This document shows, in pieces, positions 9,579 to 17,389 of a stretch of DNA of 43,126 bases; within the stretch, counting starts at the first letter, position 1; every line of letters starts with the position of its first letter. The notes below the pieces were generated by a model. The model saw only the letters and a list, made by a program, of their open reading frames with translations, did not search any database and had not been told where the DNA came from. A program made the translations under genes and the position numbers. Source of the DNA: Acidimicrobiia bacterium (GTDB lineage: Bacteria; Actinomycetota; Acidimicrobiia; Acidimicrobiales; JANYDT01); contig JANYDT010000203.1 of NCBI GenBank assembly GCA_025359845.1, positions 1 through 43,126 of the forward strand, in the 5' to 3' direction.

Positions 9579-10445
9579 GTGATCGTGTCCGTCACCGCGC
9601 TGGGTTCCCAGGACGGACCCGCCGTCGCCGCCAAGGGCGTCGTAAAGTACCTCGAAGGCGTGACGAGATCAGGCCCCGGTCAACGAGCCCGACTCGACCC
9701 CGCTCGTACGATCGGCGCACCGCCGATCGGAATCGCCGGCTACTACGCCGACTCGCTTGAAGCGCCCGGCCGCTGGATCGGTTCCGGTCTTGCCGGCCTG
9801 CAGCGCGTCGGCCCAGTGGATGCAGACGAACTCGAAGCGATGCTGGCCGGCCCCCACCCTGATAGTGGCAAGGCACTCCTCGGGGCGAGAGGCTCCGCTA
9901 CTCGCGCCGCGCAGAGCCGGGGCGCGTCGACAGTCGCCCGTCACGGACCGCCCGACGAACTTCTCAGCACCGCCGAAGTGGCGGGGCTGCTTGGCCTCGA
10001 TCGCTCCTACGTGCGGCGGCTCGCTCGCCGAGATGCCCCCCACCGTCGACAACCCCGCGGAGCGCGACGGCCGCTCTTCGGTCGCCACGCTCGCATCGCA
10101 GCGGACGAGCGACGGTCTCCGGTTCCGGCGAGACGATGTTGAAGCCTTCGCGCAGAACCACCGTCGACCAGCGGCGGTGGTCGGCTACGACGTGACCTTC
10201 TCTGTCCCCAAGAGCGTTTCGCTCCTCTGGGCCGTCACCGACAGCCCGGCCGTCCGAGACGACGTGACCGCTGCGCTCGACGCTGCCGTGCGGGCCGGGC
10301 TCGAGTACCTGGAAGCAAACGCTGCGTGGGTGCGCACTGGGCCGATCCCTATCCAGACAGCCGGGCTGCTGGGCGCCGCCTATCTGCATGCCACGAACCG
10401 CAACCTGGAGCCCCAACTCCACACTCACGTCGTGATCGCCAACAG
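9579..10445 (+). pseudogene. MobF (TrwC-type) relaxase, broken
   Basis: From GTG 9579 the protein reads IVSVTALGSQDGPAVAAKGV, then GIAGYYADSLEAPGRW with the paired tyrosines used for DNA nicking in TrwC-like relaxases. A helix-turn-helix (LLSTAEVAGLLGLDRSYVRR) follows within the domain. The frame shifts near a C6 run (10036-10041). The second frame continues GYDVTFSVPKSVSLLWAV and NLEPQLHTHVVIANRL, the metal-binding histidine cluster. Sequence identity ends at about 10445 where a transposase begins on the other strand, so the helicase half (normally several hundred residues more) is gone. It marks the former element as conjugative or mobilisable. Confidence 0.85.
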
Positions 10446-10459
10446 GCTTCGGCGATCAC
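10432..10459. repeat. Inverted repeat at relaxase/transposase join
   Basis: GTGATCGCC (10432-10440) and GGCGATCAC (10451-10459) are perfect inverted copies flanking the point where the plus-strand relaxase and the minus-strand transposase meet. One arm encodes relaxase residues VIA, the other transposase residues VIA. The repeat probably mediated, or resulted from, the inverted join. Confidence 0.7.
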
Positions 10460-10510
10460 TGCGTAACGGTGCAAAGCCACCCGTTCCGTTTCGACTTCGT
10501 TGCTGATCAT
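10451..10510 (-). pseudogene. Transposase N-terminal fragment
   Basis: From ATG 10510 (AGGAG 8 bases upstream; a second ATG at 10516) the frame reads ISNEVETERVALHRYAVIAEA, which matches the first residues of DDE-type (IS481/Mu-like) integrase-transposases that commonly follow DUF6431 genes. It stops at the junction with the relaxase after about 20 residues; the catalytic DDE domain is lost. Assignment rests on a short match plus its position after the DUF6431 gene. Confidence 0.55.
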
Positions 10511-10533
10511 ATTCATAACTCCTGTTTCTCGTT

Positions 10534-11193
10534 TCACGGCCCTGTGAAAGGGATTGGAGGTATGAAACGACGTTTGCCGAACACTGTCCAGGGTGGATCC
10601 GTGTTGGCCCGGATCAACATCCCGCCGCACACCAACGCCACGAACCCCCACAAGCCCGGCGTCAACCCTGGCTGACGAACCTCGGCCGCGTCATGCGCGC
10701 AACGCATAGCTGTCATTGCGGCGGCGGCCATATCCGGCGGCCAACGCGTCGGCGTGTCGCCGCCCAACTCGACGCTCAACGCCGCGAAACCCGACCACAA
10801 CACCGCCGCCGGGGCCCCGAAAACCCGGACCCAGTCCGTGGTGTGGGGCACATCCATCTCCGTCGCGACCGGTCGCACCCCGCCCCGCCCACCGGCCGTC
10901 ATGACCTCCACCACCCGCCCGATCGTCGCCACCACATCGAGTCGACCGACCAGCAGAAACGACGGGACCAAAGCATGCGACACGCCGCACGGCGCGCACC
11001 GCGCCCGGGCCACCCACAACCGAAAACAGGCACCCCCAACCCGAACCGAACGCTGATACCCAGACCAAAAGCCCATCGCCACCCGACACGTCGGACACAC
11101 CAGACGCGGCGCTACCACGCCACGCCCCGAAGCGACATACACCTCGACAGAAACCGGACACGGCCATACGATGGCCACGGGTGGATACGACAC
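10534..11193 (-). CDS. DUF6431 transposon-associated protein
   Basis: A protein of about 219 residues with a zinc-ribbon-like pair (CPTC and CAPC about 40 residues apart) around GFWSGYQRSVRVGG. It continues with RLDVVATIGRVVEVM, a helix-turn-helix-like segment containing GVRPVATEMDVPHTTDWVRV, and the conserved end GFVALVCGGMLIRANT with FGKRRF. This is the DUF6431 layout, found next to transposases in actinobacteria; it probably recognises element ends. GTG 11193 is chosen over GTG 11178 and an upstream ATG (11319) because homology begins near VWPCPV. The gene looks intact while its partner transposase is truncated. Confidence 0.75.
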   Translation of the reverse strand: MSYPPVAIVWPCPVSVEVYVASGRGVVAPRLVCPTCRVAMGFWSGYQRSVRVGGACFRLWVARARCAPCGVSHALVPSFLLVGRLDVVATIGRVVEVMTAGGRGGVRPVATEMDVPHTTDWVRVFGAPAAVLWSGFAALSVELGGDTPTRWPPDMAAAAMTAMRCAHDAAEVRQPGLTPGLWGFVALVCGGMLIRANTDPPWTVFGKRRFIPPIPFTGP

Positions 11194-11527
11194 CCCTCCG
11201 GACCCCTCCCCGCCGAGCGTCAACTCGAGCGAACCGGGAAGGGTCCCTCGCGAACAAGAACCCCAATCCCTACCCCAACCCCCAACCCACCACAAACACC
11301 ACGCCCGAAACCACCCCACCCACCACCAAACAGTCAGGCCGCTAACACCAGTCGGCCTCCGTCGTTATGTCGAATTGGAGGCAGGAAACGGATCGGTCGA
11401 CTTGGGCCTACCGCCTGCATATCCGGCCAGAGAGGAGGTTGAGAACGCCCGGCCGGTTGGTCCCTCGGTGGACGTGCCGAATCGGCTGCAGCGCCGACGG
11501 CTTCGGTCATGGAAACGTCGGGTTGCG

Positions 11528-11935
11528 TTACTTCAGGCCGATCGAGGGGTCGATGAACTCGTTCGTGGCGATGTCGGACGGTTTGAGTGCGTCGGGGATC
11601 GGGTTGCCGGCCTTGGCCTGAATGGGCTTCAAGATGTCGATGATGCCTTGAAGTTTGGCGTCGTCGAAGTTGCCGAGTGTCTTGTCGGGGCCGTTGTCGA
11701 TGATCTTGTTCTGAAGTGACAGCTTGGTGGCAGCCGTGGCCTGTCCAGCGTCATACGTCCAGCTTCCGCCTTCAGCGGTGACGACCTTGACGATGCGAGC
11801 GTTGGTCGGTGCGGGGTTCTTGATGAAATTCACTTGGGCGGTCTGGAGCATGAGAAGCACCTTGAGGCAAACCTTCTTGGCCTCGAACGTGTCTTTCGTG
11901 ACGCCGATGGCCTCGGCGTTAGTATCGAAGCCCGG
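11528..11935 (-). pseudogene. ABC transporter substrate-binding protein fragment
   Basis: About 135 coherent residues at the end of a minus-strand frame: AIGVTKDTFEAKKVCLKVLL, IVKVVTAEGGSWTYDAGQAT, then KIIDNGPDKTLGNFDD and PIPDALKPSDIATNEFID. This looks like the C-terminal lobe of a periplasmic solute-binding protein of the NMT1/nitrate-taurine type. The N-terminal two thirds, including the lipoprotein signal, are absent. Sequence breaks off at about 11935, where IS256 transposase sequence starts on the other strand, so insertion and deletion probably destroyed it. Family call is tentative. Confidence 0.5.
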
Positions 11936-11954
11936 GGCTCGGGGTGTTCCTACT

Positions 11955-12820
11955 CGGCGGAGGGCCAGTTCTTGATCAGGGTTTCGCTCGTGAGCTCGTT
12001 GACCGGGCCCGCGCGGAGGGGTGAATCTGGTCGGTCCGGGCGGCCTGTTGGGTGGTCTCACGAAACAGGTCTTGGAGACAGCGCTCGAGGCCGAAATGTC
12101 CGAGCACCTTGGCTATGACGCCAACGATCCGATCGGTCGGAACGGGGAGAACTCTAGTAAGGGGGTCCGCACGAAGACGGTCATCACCGATGTCGGTTCG
12201 ATCTTCGGCCTGTGGGTTGGGACTGGCGGTGAGGGCGCCAAGTACTGGCTCCAAGTCCTCATCGAGATCAAGAACAGGGGCGTCGAAGACGTCTGTATGT
12301 GGTCTGTGACGGCCTCAAAGGACTACCGGAATCGATCACCGAGACATAGCCGGCATCATTCAATCAAACGTGCGTTTTGCACCTGATTTAGGGCATGTTC
12401 CGTCTCGCCGGCCGCCAAGACTGGTACGTTCTCGCCCAAGGTTTGCGACCGGCTACACGGCAGCGATTGAGCCGGCCCCTCGGGAACGATTCGCCGAGTT
12501 CACCAGCAGTGGGCGAGAAATATGCGGCGATCATCCGCATGTGGGACTCCGCCTGGGCGGAGTTCGTGCCGTTCCTCCAGTTCGACCCGGAGATCCGACG
12601 CATCGCCTATTCGACGAACGCCATCGAAAGTCTCAACGCACACATCCGTCGTGCGGTTCGGGCTCGTGGCCATTTCCCCTACGAGCAAGCCGCCCTCAAA
12701 TGCGTCTACCTCGCCGTTCGAGCGCTCGACCCGTCCGGCAAAGGCCGAGCCCGATGGGTGATGCGCTGGAAACCTGCCCTCAAAGCTTTCAGTCTCGCAT
12801 TCGAAGGACGAATCAAATAA
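11955..12820 (+). mobile_element. Degenerate IS256-family transposase
   Basis: Pieces of an IS256 (mutator-type) transposase in order: ARELVDRARAEG, then after a G-run frameshift (about 12015-12018) NLVGPGGLLGGLTKQVLETA and MSEHLGYDANDPIGRNG. A gap follows that removes about 100 residues including the first catalytic aspartate region, then KYWLQVLIEIKNRGVEDVC. Another shift leads to DGLKGLPESITET, with two in-frame TAG codons (12353 region and 12388 region). The intact end FAPFLQF-like segment, RRIAYSTNAIESLNAHIRRA and FSLAFEGRIK close it. The last third is open to its stop at 12820. The copy cannot be autonomous. It abuts the broken solute-binding gene. Confidence 0.85.
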
Positions 12821-12828
12821 TTCGTACA

Positions 12829-12874
12829 CATACCAAGCATGTCGAATCAACTAACGTGTATGCATACCAAGCAT
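12829..12874. repeat. Two copies of CATACCAAGCAT
   Basis: The 12-mer occurs at 12829-12840 and 12863-12874, 34 bases apart, just after the IS256 stop codon. Each copy is preceded by GTA plus two bases, and the second lies inside GTATGC...GCATAC inverted arms. Possibly an IS terminal or target structure; only two copies, so not a CRISPR. Confidence 0.4.
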
Positions 12875-13311
12875 ACGGCCGTTACACCGTTGATGGGACA
12901 CTCTCGGTTCTGACGAATGGGAATGACGGGACTCCCAGCCGGAAGAGACGACACGAGTTGGAGTGGGAGGGGGAGAGGGTGGACGTCCGAACCGTGCGCG
13001 GGAATCGCGCAGCGCGTCCCTGTCATAGCTGTCGTAGCTGTCATCGCCGACGAAAGCACTCATGGAATCCGGTCGCGCCTCGCTCGATCGCATGCTCCCC
13101 GACGCAGGACATGGGCGGGGCCGATCTCGCCCGACTATTCCTGAGCCGTGAGTTCGCGGATAGTCGGCGCCTGCTCGCTGAGCTTCACCCCGCGTCGCAA
13201 CGACATCCCGACGTCGCCGTTTTTCTGGCCGAATGGCACGCCCGGCACGCCAAGGGTTGGAGCGGCAGGTCGGGGAGGAGCTTGGGAAGCCCTCGGGCGC
13301 CCCAGTTGGCT
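12875..13311. other. Spacer before catabolic cluster
   Basis: No gene that I can support. A short plus-strand stretch near 13111-13260 (GADLARLFLSREFADSRRLL, VAVFLAEWHARH) looks coding and may be a fragment, but it runs into sequence antisense to the molybdenum enzyme and has no clear end. Confidence 0.4.
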
Positions 13312-15492
13312 TTAGGTGAGTGCGCCGGCCAGGTTGTCGGCACGCGCGATGTGCACGGGGATGGCGCTCTGCACGACCATCCCGTTCACCGGGTCGTGGC
13401 CATCGACGGTGGAAACCAGCCGACTCGTGGGCGTGCCTATGTCTCGGACCTTCTCGTCGGTGAGCGAACCGCCACCCCACGAGTGGGCCATGGAAATGAC
13501 GCCGCGGCGTACGTCCTTCGCGCCGGCCACCACGCCGGTGATGGAGGACCGCGGGGAGGTGATGACGACGAGGTCGTCGTCGTGGAGGCCCAGGTCGTCC
13601 ATGTCGGCCGGGTTCATGTGGGCGTGATTGGTCGTGCCGGCACTCTTGCGCAATGCCGTGAGTTCGCTGCCCAACGAGTTAAGCATCGCCTTCAGCCTTC
13701 GACTGACCAGGCGGAAGGGGAAGGCCTCGGGGGTGAAGCCCGGGAACACATCGGCCCCGCTGGTCTCCTGGCGCACCTCGGCCAGTTCGTTCATTAGGTC
13801 GTCGGGGGCCACGGTGAACTTTGCTGTCGCTCCCGCGTCGGCCGGCTGCACCACCATGGCGAGTTCGGGGTGGACCACGCCGAGGTTGGCCCGTACCTGG
13901 CCGAGCGGCATGCGCGAGTTGGCGTATGCCAGATCGATGACTTCGTCATCGGTGGGCTTACGGTCCATCGGGATGTTGCCGCCGGGGAGCGCGATGTCGT
14001 AGCCGAGCCGCCGTGACAGCTCCCAGAACACCTCCCATTCGTTATGTACGTCGTCGTTGGCCGCCACGGTGACGGGCGTGTAGTTGGTGTACGGCTCGCG
14101 GAACCAGCGGTCCATCAGGTGGGGGATGTCGGCCCGCTCCAAGGACAGCTTCGGGGCAATGACGTAGTGGGCCAATTCGGCCGAAGCCGTCATTCGGTGG
14201 TCGAGAACCACCAACAGTTCCAGGTCTTTCAGCGCGCGCAGCGTCAGTTCCTGATCGGGCCACGCGACCGCGGGGTTGCCGCCGCTGACGATCAGTGCTC
14301 GGATGCGGCCGTCTCCCGGTTCGAGGATCTCTTCCGCCAGCGTGGCTGTGGGCATCTCGCCGCGGTAGCCGCGCAGCCCCCGCATACGGGCGGGGTGGCC
14401 CGTCACGGGCAGGCGGGGGGCGATGACCTGGGCCCGGCGAGGCGTCTCGGGATACAGGAACATGCCGCTCTCCAGCTTGTCGCCTTCCCGGTTGACGCGT
14501 CCGCAGATGACGTTGAGGGCCAAGGCCAGATGTTCGGTGAGGCTGCTATGGGGTGCCATGTTGGGGCCGGTCCCGGTGCCCACGGTGCCCCGGGGGCCCG
14601 ACGCGAACATCCGGGCCGCCGTGAAGAGGTCCTCGAGGGCGACGTCGCACCGTTCTGCCACATAGGTAGGCGTGTACGCGGCGACGGACCGCTCCAGCGA
14701 AGCCAGATCGCCGACCCACCTCTCGCAGAATTCGTGGTCGATGAGCCCTTCCCGCATGACGATGGCGATGAGTCCGGCGAGCAGGGTGGGATCTTCGCCC
14801 GGGCGGACCTGAAGGAACACGTCGGCGAAGGTGGCCAGTTCGGTGCGACGGGGGTCGACCACGATGAGTTTCATGCCGTTCTTCTTGGCCCGCCGCATGA
14901 CCGTGAACGGGTTCGTGCCCTGCAGGCCGCCGACCGCTCCGTAGCTCGACACCATCGGGTTGTACCCGATGGCCATCAGCACGTTGGCGTCGCTGAAGTT
15001 GTGGAAGCCAGCTTCCCACATTCCCATGCGGAACGGTGCGGTGGTTTTGGCGGGCTGGTCGATCGTGACCGACGTGTAGAAGGAGGGGGACTTGAAGCCC
15101 TGGTGCCAGGCCCGGGCCGTGGGAACGGCCACCGAGTTCTGGTAACCGCCGGTACCCGTGTAGCTGGCCACGGCTCGCGGCCCACGGGTGTCGATGATGG
15201 TGCGGAGTCTCGCGGCGATCTCGTCGAAGGCCTCACTACTGCCAACGGCCTCGAAATGGCCATCGGCGCTGCGCCGGAGAGCCGTGCGCAGGCGGCTGGC
15301 CTGGTGCATCTGCTCGGGCAGCTGGCGGCCCTTGATGCACGTGAAGCCCTCGAAGATTGGGTCCTCGGCGACGCCGTGGATGCCCACCACCTTGCCGCCG
15401 GGAAACGCTAGGTCGTCCACCTGGACATCGACGTCGATGGGACACGATGCGTGGCAGACCCTGCAGAATGAGCGCCTTGTCTCGATCTTCAT
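13312..15492 (-). CDS. Molybdopterin oxidoreductase
   Basis: A 726-residue member of the DMSO reductase/formate dehydrogenase superfamily. An N-terminal [4Fe-4S] site is formed by C10, C13, C17 and C52 (FCRVCHASCP, GFTCIKG). The body has the expected bis-MGD landmarks (MAIGYNPMVSSYG, KLIVVDPRRTELATFADVFL, GTGTGPNMAPHS, ALIVSGGNPAVAWPD). A C-terminal dinucleotide-binding barrel ends the protein (TNHAHMNPADMDDLG, DDDLVVITSP). There is no twin-arginine signal, so it is cytoplasmic. No Cys or Sec is visible at the usual formate dehydrogenase ligand position. Start 15492 has GGGGGAAGG directly upstream; an ATG at 15537 gives an implausible leader. It diverges from the PEP-utilising gene across a shared operator. 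The substrate is unknown; hydroxylation, hydration or reduction are all possible for this family. Confidence 0.9.
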   Translation of the reverse strand: MKIETRRSFCRVCHASCPIDVDVQVDDLAFPGGKVVGIHGVAEDPIFEGFTCIKGRQLPEQMHQASRLRTALRRSADGHFEAVGSSEAFDEIAARLRTIIDTRGPRAVASYTGTGGYQNSVAVPTARAWHQGFKSPSFYTSVTIDQPAKTTAPFRMGMWEAGFHNFSDANVLMAIGYNPMVSSYGAVGGLQGTNPFTVMRRAKKNGMKLIVVDPRRTELATFADVFLQVRPGEDPTLLAGLIAIVMREGLIDHEFCERWVGDLASLERSVAAYTPTYVAERCDVALEDLFTAARMFASGPRGTVGTGTGPNMAPHSSLTEHLALALNVICGRVNREGDKLESGMFLYPETPRRAQVIAPRLPVTGHPARMRGLRGYRGEMPTATLAEEILEPGDGRIRALIVSGGNPAVAWPDQELTLRALKDLELLVVLDHRMTASAELAHYVIAPKLSLERADIPHLMDRWFREPYTNYTPVTVAANDDVHNEWEVFWELSRRLGYDIALPGGNIPMDRKPTDDEVIDLAYANSRMPLGQVRANLGVVHPELAMVVQPADAGATAKFTVAPDDLMNELAEVRQETSGADVFPGFTPEAFPFRLVSRRLKAMLNSLGSELTALRKSAGTTNHAHMNPADMDDLGLHDDDLVVITSPRSSITGVVAGAKDVRRGVISMAHSWGGGSLTDEKVRDIGTPTSRLVSTVDGHDPVNGMVVQSAIPVHIARADNLAGALT

Positions 15493-15536
15493 ACCTTCCC
15501 CCGGTCCGGAAGCCTCGTTACCTCCGACATGCAACA

Positions 15537-15556
15537 AACTAACTCACCGAGTAGTT
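15537..15556. promoter_or_regulatory. Operator-like 20-bp palindrome (site 1)
   Basis: AACTAACT-CACC-GAGTAGTT lies between the divergent molybdenum enzyme and PEP-utilising genes. TAGTTT at its right edge (15552-15557) can be a -10 box for the plus-strand operon, and the mirror strand also gives TAGTTT. Same 8-4-8 architecture as six other intergenic sites. Confidence 0.6.
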
Positions 15557-15634
15557 TCCGGTGGCATCGCATCGGACAGACCACTTTCGAGCACACACCG
15601 ACCTCGTATCGACATTTCTCCGGGAGGCACCTCT

Positions 15635-17389
15635 TTGAACGATAGCTGGATCACCGACTGGCCGCCCAGCACCCGCTGGCCCCACTACACACGGGCCAAT
15701 GCCGGGGAGGTTCTGCCGACTCCGGCGAGCCCCCTCGGTCAGCAGTTCACGTGGGACAGAGGCATCTGCCTTGGGTGGCGCAACGGCTACGTGCGCGGCG
15801 GGTGCACCACGCTCGACGAGTACACGGATTCGCCGCCGGCCGCCTGCGGATTCTTCGGCGGCTACTTCTACATCAACCTGTCCAACGTGCGGATGCAGGG
15901 TGCCCGGAACCCGTTGCTCACCGTCGAGCAACTCGATCTGGCCTTCTTCGGCGAGCACCCCGACGTCCCTCCCTACGTCGCCGACCCCCGTGACGAGCGG
16001 ACTGACCTCGCTCCGTACATCCTCGAGCGGATGGGCTGGGTCACGTCGACCACGACCTGGCCGGAGATCGACGACGAGAAGGCGCAGACGAAGGCCCTGC
16101 GGGCCAACCGTCCCGACCTGTCGACGCTCACCGATGCGGAGCTGGTGGCGCGGGCCCGCTCCACCCAGCCAATGCTGGCCAAGCTGTTCGAGAGCCACAC
16201 CGTGTCGTCGGGGTCCTCGGGCATCGCTCCCGGCATCCTCGCCGCCGTCGGCCAGGCCATCGGCGACCCGAACATCGCCATGACCCTGCTGGCCGGCATC
16301 GGCGAAGTCGACTCGGCCGAACCCAACTTCGCCCTCTGGGACTTGTCGCGGATGGTGCGCGCCTCGTCCGATCTCACCGAGATATTCGACGCTGGGGTGC
16401 CTGGTGTCCTCGGCCGGCTGAGCGCCGTCGCAGCGGCAGGGTCGCGTGATGCCGAGGTGTTCCTCCAGGCCGGACGCGAGTTCCTGGCGGAATACGGTTC
16501 CCGTGGGCCGAACGAGTGGGAGATGTCGGCCGATACCTGGGAGACCAATCCTGAGATCGCCCTGGCGGCGCTGGACCGCATCCGGCTCCAGTCGAACGAA
16601 GAGTCGCCGCGGTTGCGAAACGCGAAGCGCGCCGAGGAGCGCGAGCGGCTGACCGCCGAGGTGCGGGTGAAGGTCGCAGCGTTCGGCAGCGACGAGTTGT
16701 CGGGCAACCTGGAGGCCGCGCTTGTCGCTGGTCACCAGATGGGTTTCCGTGAGCGCACGAAGACCAACATCATCCGGGCGGTGCACGAGGGCCGCATGGT
16801 GTTTCGCGAGCTGGGCCGCCGCCACGCCGAAGCGGGCGACATCGCCGACGCCGGCCACATTTTCATGCTGCTCGACGACGAACTGGAACCGTTCGTCGCC
16901 GACCCCCGATCGTTGCGCCAGGAGCTGGCCGATCGCGCTGTCGGTTGGGCGCGGCTGTGGGAATTGGAGCCGCCGTTCTTCATCCAGGATGGCAACGTTC
17001 CGCCGCTGTCGCAGTGGGCGAAGAAGGGACCGTCACAAGCGGCCCAGGCGGTGGTCGGTGACGTGCTCACCGGGGTTGCGGGGTGCCCGGGAATCGTGCG
17101 CGGCATCGCCCGGGTCATCCTCGACCCGGCCGACCCGTTTGCGCTGGAACCGGGTGACATCATGGTGGCCCCGCTCACTGACCCCGCTTGGACACCCCTG
17201 TTCATGGCCGCCGGTGGAGTCGTGGTGAACGTCGGCGGGCAGATCAGTCACGCCATCATCGTCAGCCGCGAACTCGGCCTGCCTTGCGTCGTGTCGGTCA
17301 CCGACGCCACCGACCGCATCCCCGACGGGGCCCTCATCGAGGTCGACGGTGACGTCGGTCGGATTACCGTGCTGGAGGTACCGGCGTGA
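15635..17389 (+). CDS. PEP-utilising mobile-domain protein
   Basis: A 584-residue protein starting at TTG 15635, chosen for GGGAGG 7 bases upstream. Its last 100 residues are the swivelling phosphohistidine domain of PEP synthase/PPDK/enzyme I (GCPGIVRGIARVILDP, then GGQISHAIIVSRELGLPCVV with the phospho-accepting His near residue 539). The N-terminal 450 residues begin WDRGICLGWRNGYVRGG and lack both a recognisable ATP-grasp domain and the PEP-binding TIM barrel. Similar stand-alone proteins occur in actinobacterial aromatic, terpenoid and steroid catabolic clusters. Phosphoryl transfer to the substrate or a partner, as in phenylphosphate synthase, is an inference only. It is first of a three-gene operon with overlapping stop/start codons. 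Confidence 0.8.
   Translation: MNDSWITDWPPSTRWPHYTRANAGEVLPTPASPLGQQFTWDRGICLGWRNGYVRGGCTTLDEYTDSPPAACGFFGGYFYINLSNVRMQGARNPLLTVEQLDLAFFGEHPDVPPYVADPRDERTDLAPYILERMGWVTSTTTWPEIDDEKAQTKALRANRPDLSTLTDAELVARARSTQPMLAKLFESHTVSSGSSGIAPGILAAVGQAIGDPNIAMTLLAGIGEVDSAEPNFALWDLSRMVRASSDLTEIFDAGVPGVLGRLSAVAAAGSRDAEVFLQAGREFLAEYGSRGPNEWEMSADTWETNPEIALAALDRIRLQSNEESPRLRNAKRAEERERLTAEVRVKVAAFGSDELSGNLEAALVAGHQMGFRERTKTNIIRAVHEGRMVFRELGRRHAEAGDIADAGHIFMLLDDELEPFVADPRSLRQELADRAVGWARLWELEPPFFIQDGNVPPLSQWAKKGPSQAAQAVVGDVLTGVAGCPGIVRGIARVILDPADPFALEPGDIMVAPLTDPAWTPLFMAAGGVVVNVGGQISHAIIVSRELGLPCVVSVTDATDRIPDGALIEVDGDVGRITVLEVPA

Noticed and set aside
12848-12855. AACTAACG after the IS256 gene considered as an operator
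   Set aside because: No right arm at the 4-bp spacing; probably chance.
12829-12874. Repeat of CATACCAAGCAT considered as a CRISPR start
   Set aside because: Only two copies, repeat too short, no further units and no cas genes.
12370-13797. 475-codon plus-strand open frame running from IS256 into the molybdenum gene
   Set aside because: It crosses unrelated segments and its second half is antisense to the molybdenum enzyme; composition is not protein-like.
14044-15411. 455-codon plus-strand open frame opposite the molybdenum enzyme
   Set aside because: It is antisense to a gene with complete motifs and has only repetitive Gly/Val/Arg/His composition; a high-GC shadow frame.
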